Made by a program: the position numbers and the translations under genes. Of a stretch of 37,420 bases of DNA, positions 36,016 to 37,420 are shown in pieces. Within the stretch, counting starts at the first letter, position 1. Each line of letters opens with the position of its first letter. The notes below the pieces were generated by a model, which saw only the letters and a list, made by a program, of their open reading frames with translations, did no database searches and had not been told where the DNA came from. This DNA is from Clostridiaceae bacterium (GTDB lineage Bacteria > Bacillota > Clostridia > Clostridiales > Clostridiaceae): NCBI GenBank assembly GCA_029219285.1, contig JAQXTC010000254.1:1-37420 (forward strand), in the 5' to 3' direction.

Positions 36016-37203
36016 TCAAAAAATTTTAAAGTTATTTAAATTTATTTTATCCATTAACTCTTCTACGTCTTTATCTCCTCTACCCGAAAGATTAACAATT
36101 ATATAATCATCTTTATTTAGCTTAGGAGCATACTTAATAGCATATGCTAAAGCATGTGAACTTTCAATTGCAGGTATTATACCTTCTAATTTAGATAAAA
36201 TAGCAAAAGCTTCAATAGCTTCTTCATCCGTACAAGGAACATACTTAGCTCTTCCAATACTTCTTAAATATGCATGTTCTGGACCTACTCCTGGATAATC
36301 AAGTCCTGCTGAAACAGAATATGCTTCCTTTGCAGTACCATCTTCATTAACTAAACATAATGTTTTCATTCCATGAATTATTGTTGTCTTACCAGTTGTC
36401 ATAGTGGCTGCATTCATAGTTGTATCTATTCCTTTTCCTGCAGCTTCAACACCTATAAGTTCTACCTCTTTTTCATAAACAAATTCAGCAAATGCACCAA
36501 TAGCATTACTTCCACCACCTACACACGCTAATATAGCTTTAGGAAGTTTCCCTTCTGCTTCAAGTCCTTGCCTTTTAGATTCTATACTAATTATTTTTTG
36601 AAATTCTTTTACTATAGCTGGATATGGATGTGGTCCTACTGCTGAACCTAAAACGTAAAATGTATCATTTGCATTTTTAACCCACTCTTCTATAGCAACA
36701 TCAACAGCTTCCTTTAGTGTTCTTGTTCCTATAGTAACTGGAACTACTTTTGCACCTAGCAATTTCATTTTAAAAACATTTAATGCCTGCCTTCTAATAT
36801 CTTCTTCTCCCATATAAACTATACATTCCATACCCATCAATGCAGCAATTGTTGCAGTAGCAAGACCATGTTGCCCTGCACCAGTTTCAGCAATAACTTT
36901 TTTCTTGCCCATTCTTTTAGCTAATAACATTTGGCCTAACACATTATTAATCTTGTGCGCCCCTGTATGATTCAAATCTTCCCTCTTTAAATAAATTTTA
37001 CAGCCCCCACAATAATTACTTAATCTTTCTGCATAGTATAATGGATTCTCTCTGCCAACATATTGTTTTAAATAATAGTTATACTCTTTTTTAAATTCAG
37101 GATCATCTTTATACTTTACAAACACCTCTTCTAACTTATTTAAAACTTCTTTCAATTGGTCTGGAACATATTGTCCACCAAATTCACCATAATATTTTTT
37201 CAT
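36016..37203 (-). CDS. trpB: Tryptophan synthase beta chain
   Basis: TrpB is a pyridoxal-phosphate enzyme that joins indole and serine to make tryptophan. The 395-residue product has the family start [14 protein letters not shown], the PLP lysine in [10 protein letters not shown] (near residue 84), ETGAGQHG with the catalytic Glu near 106, the phosphate loop [10 protein letters not shown] near 228, and the C-terminal [10 protein letters not shown]. This is the TrpB1 (TrpA-partner) type with an intact active site. GGGGGAT precedes the ATG. No trpA follows and no other trp gene is in the window, so it is a solitary copy here. Probable insertion-sequence DNA starts about 90 bases upstream. A palindrome lies in the leader. 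Confidence 0.97.
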   Translation of the reverse strand: MKKYYGEFGGQYVPDQLKEVLNKLEEVFVKYKDDPEFKKEYNYYLKQYVGRENPLYYAERLSNYCGGCKIYLKREDLNHTGAHKINNVLGQMLLAKRMGKKKVIAETGAGQHGLATATIAALMGMECIVYMGEEDIRRQALNVFKMKLLGAKVVPVTIGTRTLKEAVDVAIEEWVKNANDTFYVLGSAVGPHPYPAIVKEFQKIISIESKRQGLEAEGKLPKAILACVGGGSNAIGAFAEFVYEKEVELIGVEAAGKGIDTTMNAATMTTGKTTIIHGMKTLCLVNEDGTAKEAYSVSAGLDYPGVGPEHAYLRSIGRAKYVPCTDEEAIEAFAILSKLEGIIPAIESSHALAYAIKYAPKLNKDDYIIVNLSGRGDKDVEELMDKINLNNFKIF

Positions 37204-37229
37204 AATTAATCCCCCAATTCATTAATGTT

Positions 37230-37250
37230 AGTGTAAAGTTTCTTTACACT
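37230..37250. promoter_or_regulatory. Palindrome upstream of trpB, TnrA/GlnR-box-like
   Basis: AGTGTAAAG, three bases, CTTTACACT is a perfect 9-bp inverted repeat, 27 bases before the trpB ATG. Its core fits the TnrA/GlnR consensus TGTNA-N7-TNACA exactly. It may be an operator. On the plus strand it is followed by CTTTTCTT and could also act as a terminator, but no plus-strand gene precedes it. Confidence 0.45.
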
Positions 37251-37299
37251 CTTTTCTTAAAAAATATCTATAAAATCATGGTTTCGCGAGTTTTTTTGC

Positions 37300-37420
37300 A
37301 TAAAAAAACAACGACCCCCTAATTTCTATGTTAAAATTGAATCTCTCAACAAACAAAACTAACTTAGAAAGGTTGTCGTTATTGTGGATTCAATTATAAC
37401 TTATTTACTTACATATAATC
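37300..37420 (+). mobile_element. Probable left edge of an insertion sequence with start of transposase (partial)
   Basis: A GTG at 37384 opens a frame reading MDSIITYLLTYN that runs off the window end. Its hydrophobic, helical start resembles N-termini of clostridial IS transposases. Upstream, AACAACGACC near 37309 is an imperfect complement (8 of 10) of GGTTGTCGTT near 37371, and TTTCTA pairs with TAGAAA, so the transposase ribosome binding site AGAAAGG could be hidden in a hairpin, as in several IS elements. The IS family, left border and terminal repeat cannot be set from this fragment. With 12 codons visible this stays tentative. Confidence 0.4.

Noticed and set aside
37204-37300. T-box riboswitch upstream of trpB
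   Set aside because: The leader is too short and lacks the conserved T-box antiterminator sequence; only a 21-bp palindrome is present.

Overview
The window is low-GC DNA from a spore-forming Firmicute, most likely Clostridium sensu stricto (cluster I). This rests on the strongly AT-rich sequence, GGAGG-type ribosome binding sites with several TTG/GTG starts, a CIRCE-controlled hrcA-grpE-dnaK-dnaJ operon, and sporulation genes (spoIIP, gpr, spoVAC-AD-AE, spoIIAA-AB-sigF) with clostridial-type sequences. Species cannot be fixed from sequence reading alone. No tRNA, rRNA or CRISPR was seen, and no gene-free stretch exceeds about 230 bases.

Layout (most genes on the minus strand). (1) 1-3830: heat-shock operon hrcA-grpE-dnaK, with only the start codon of dnaJ at the left edge, a perfect CIRCE operator and a sigma-A promoter. 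(2) 3914-10587: hemW, a small TerB-like gene, lepA, a small membrane-anchored gene in the position of Bacillus yqxA, spoIIP, gpr, and divergent rpsT. This is the classic holA-rpsT-gpr-spoIIP-yqxA-lepA-hemW-hrcA block of Firmicutes. (3) 10633-21205: about 10.6 kb that interrupts the block between rpsT and holA. It holds an NAD-dependent epimerase-like gene with its own promoter and palindrome, a very large secreted modular GH13 amylopullulanase-like protein with a cre-like site, and an HscC-like Hsp70 translationally coupled to a J-domain/TPR protein. (4) 21345-26612: holA and comEC (block resumes) behind a P-type ATPase homologue whose catalytic motifs are degenerate. (5) 26743-28611: spoVAC-AD-AE. 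(6) 28779-31816, plus strand: a secreted coiled-coil/3D-domain protein and a methyl-accepting chemotaxis protein. (7) 31881-33427: spoIIAA-spoIIAB-sigF. (8) 33608-37203: a Lon-like protease with a degenerate AAA module (LonC-like), preceded by a possible leader peptide, and a solitary trpB. (9) From about 37290: what looks like the left edge of an insertion sequence, cut by the window end.

How it works together: regions 1, 2 and 4 are housekeeping (protein folding, translation, heme, DNA replication and uptake). Regions 2, 5 and 7 supply forespore sigma-F control, engulfment (SpoIIP), the dipicolinic-acid channel (SpoVA) and the germination protease (Gpr). The least understood parts, and the best candidates for unusual biology, are the HscC/J-TPR chaperone pair, the apparent pseudo-P-type ATPase in front of comEC/holA, the ComEC lacking its nuclease domain, and the LonC-like protease with its unusual leader. 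All functional calls come from reading motifs; no database search was run.
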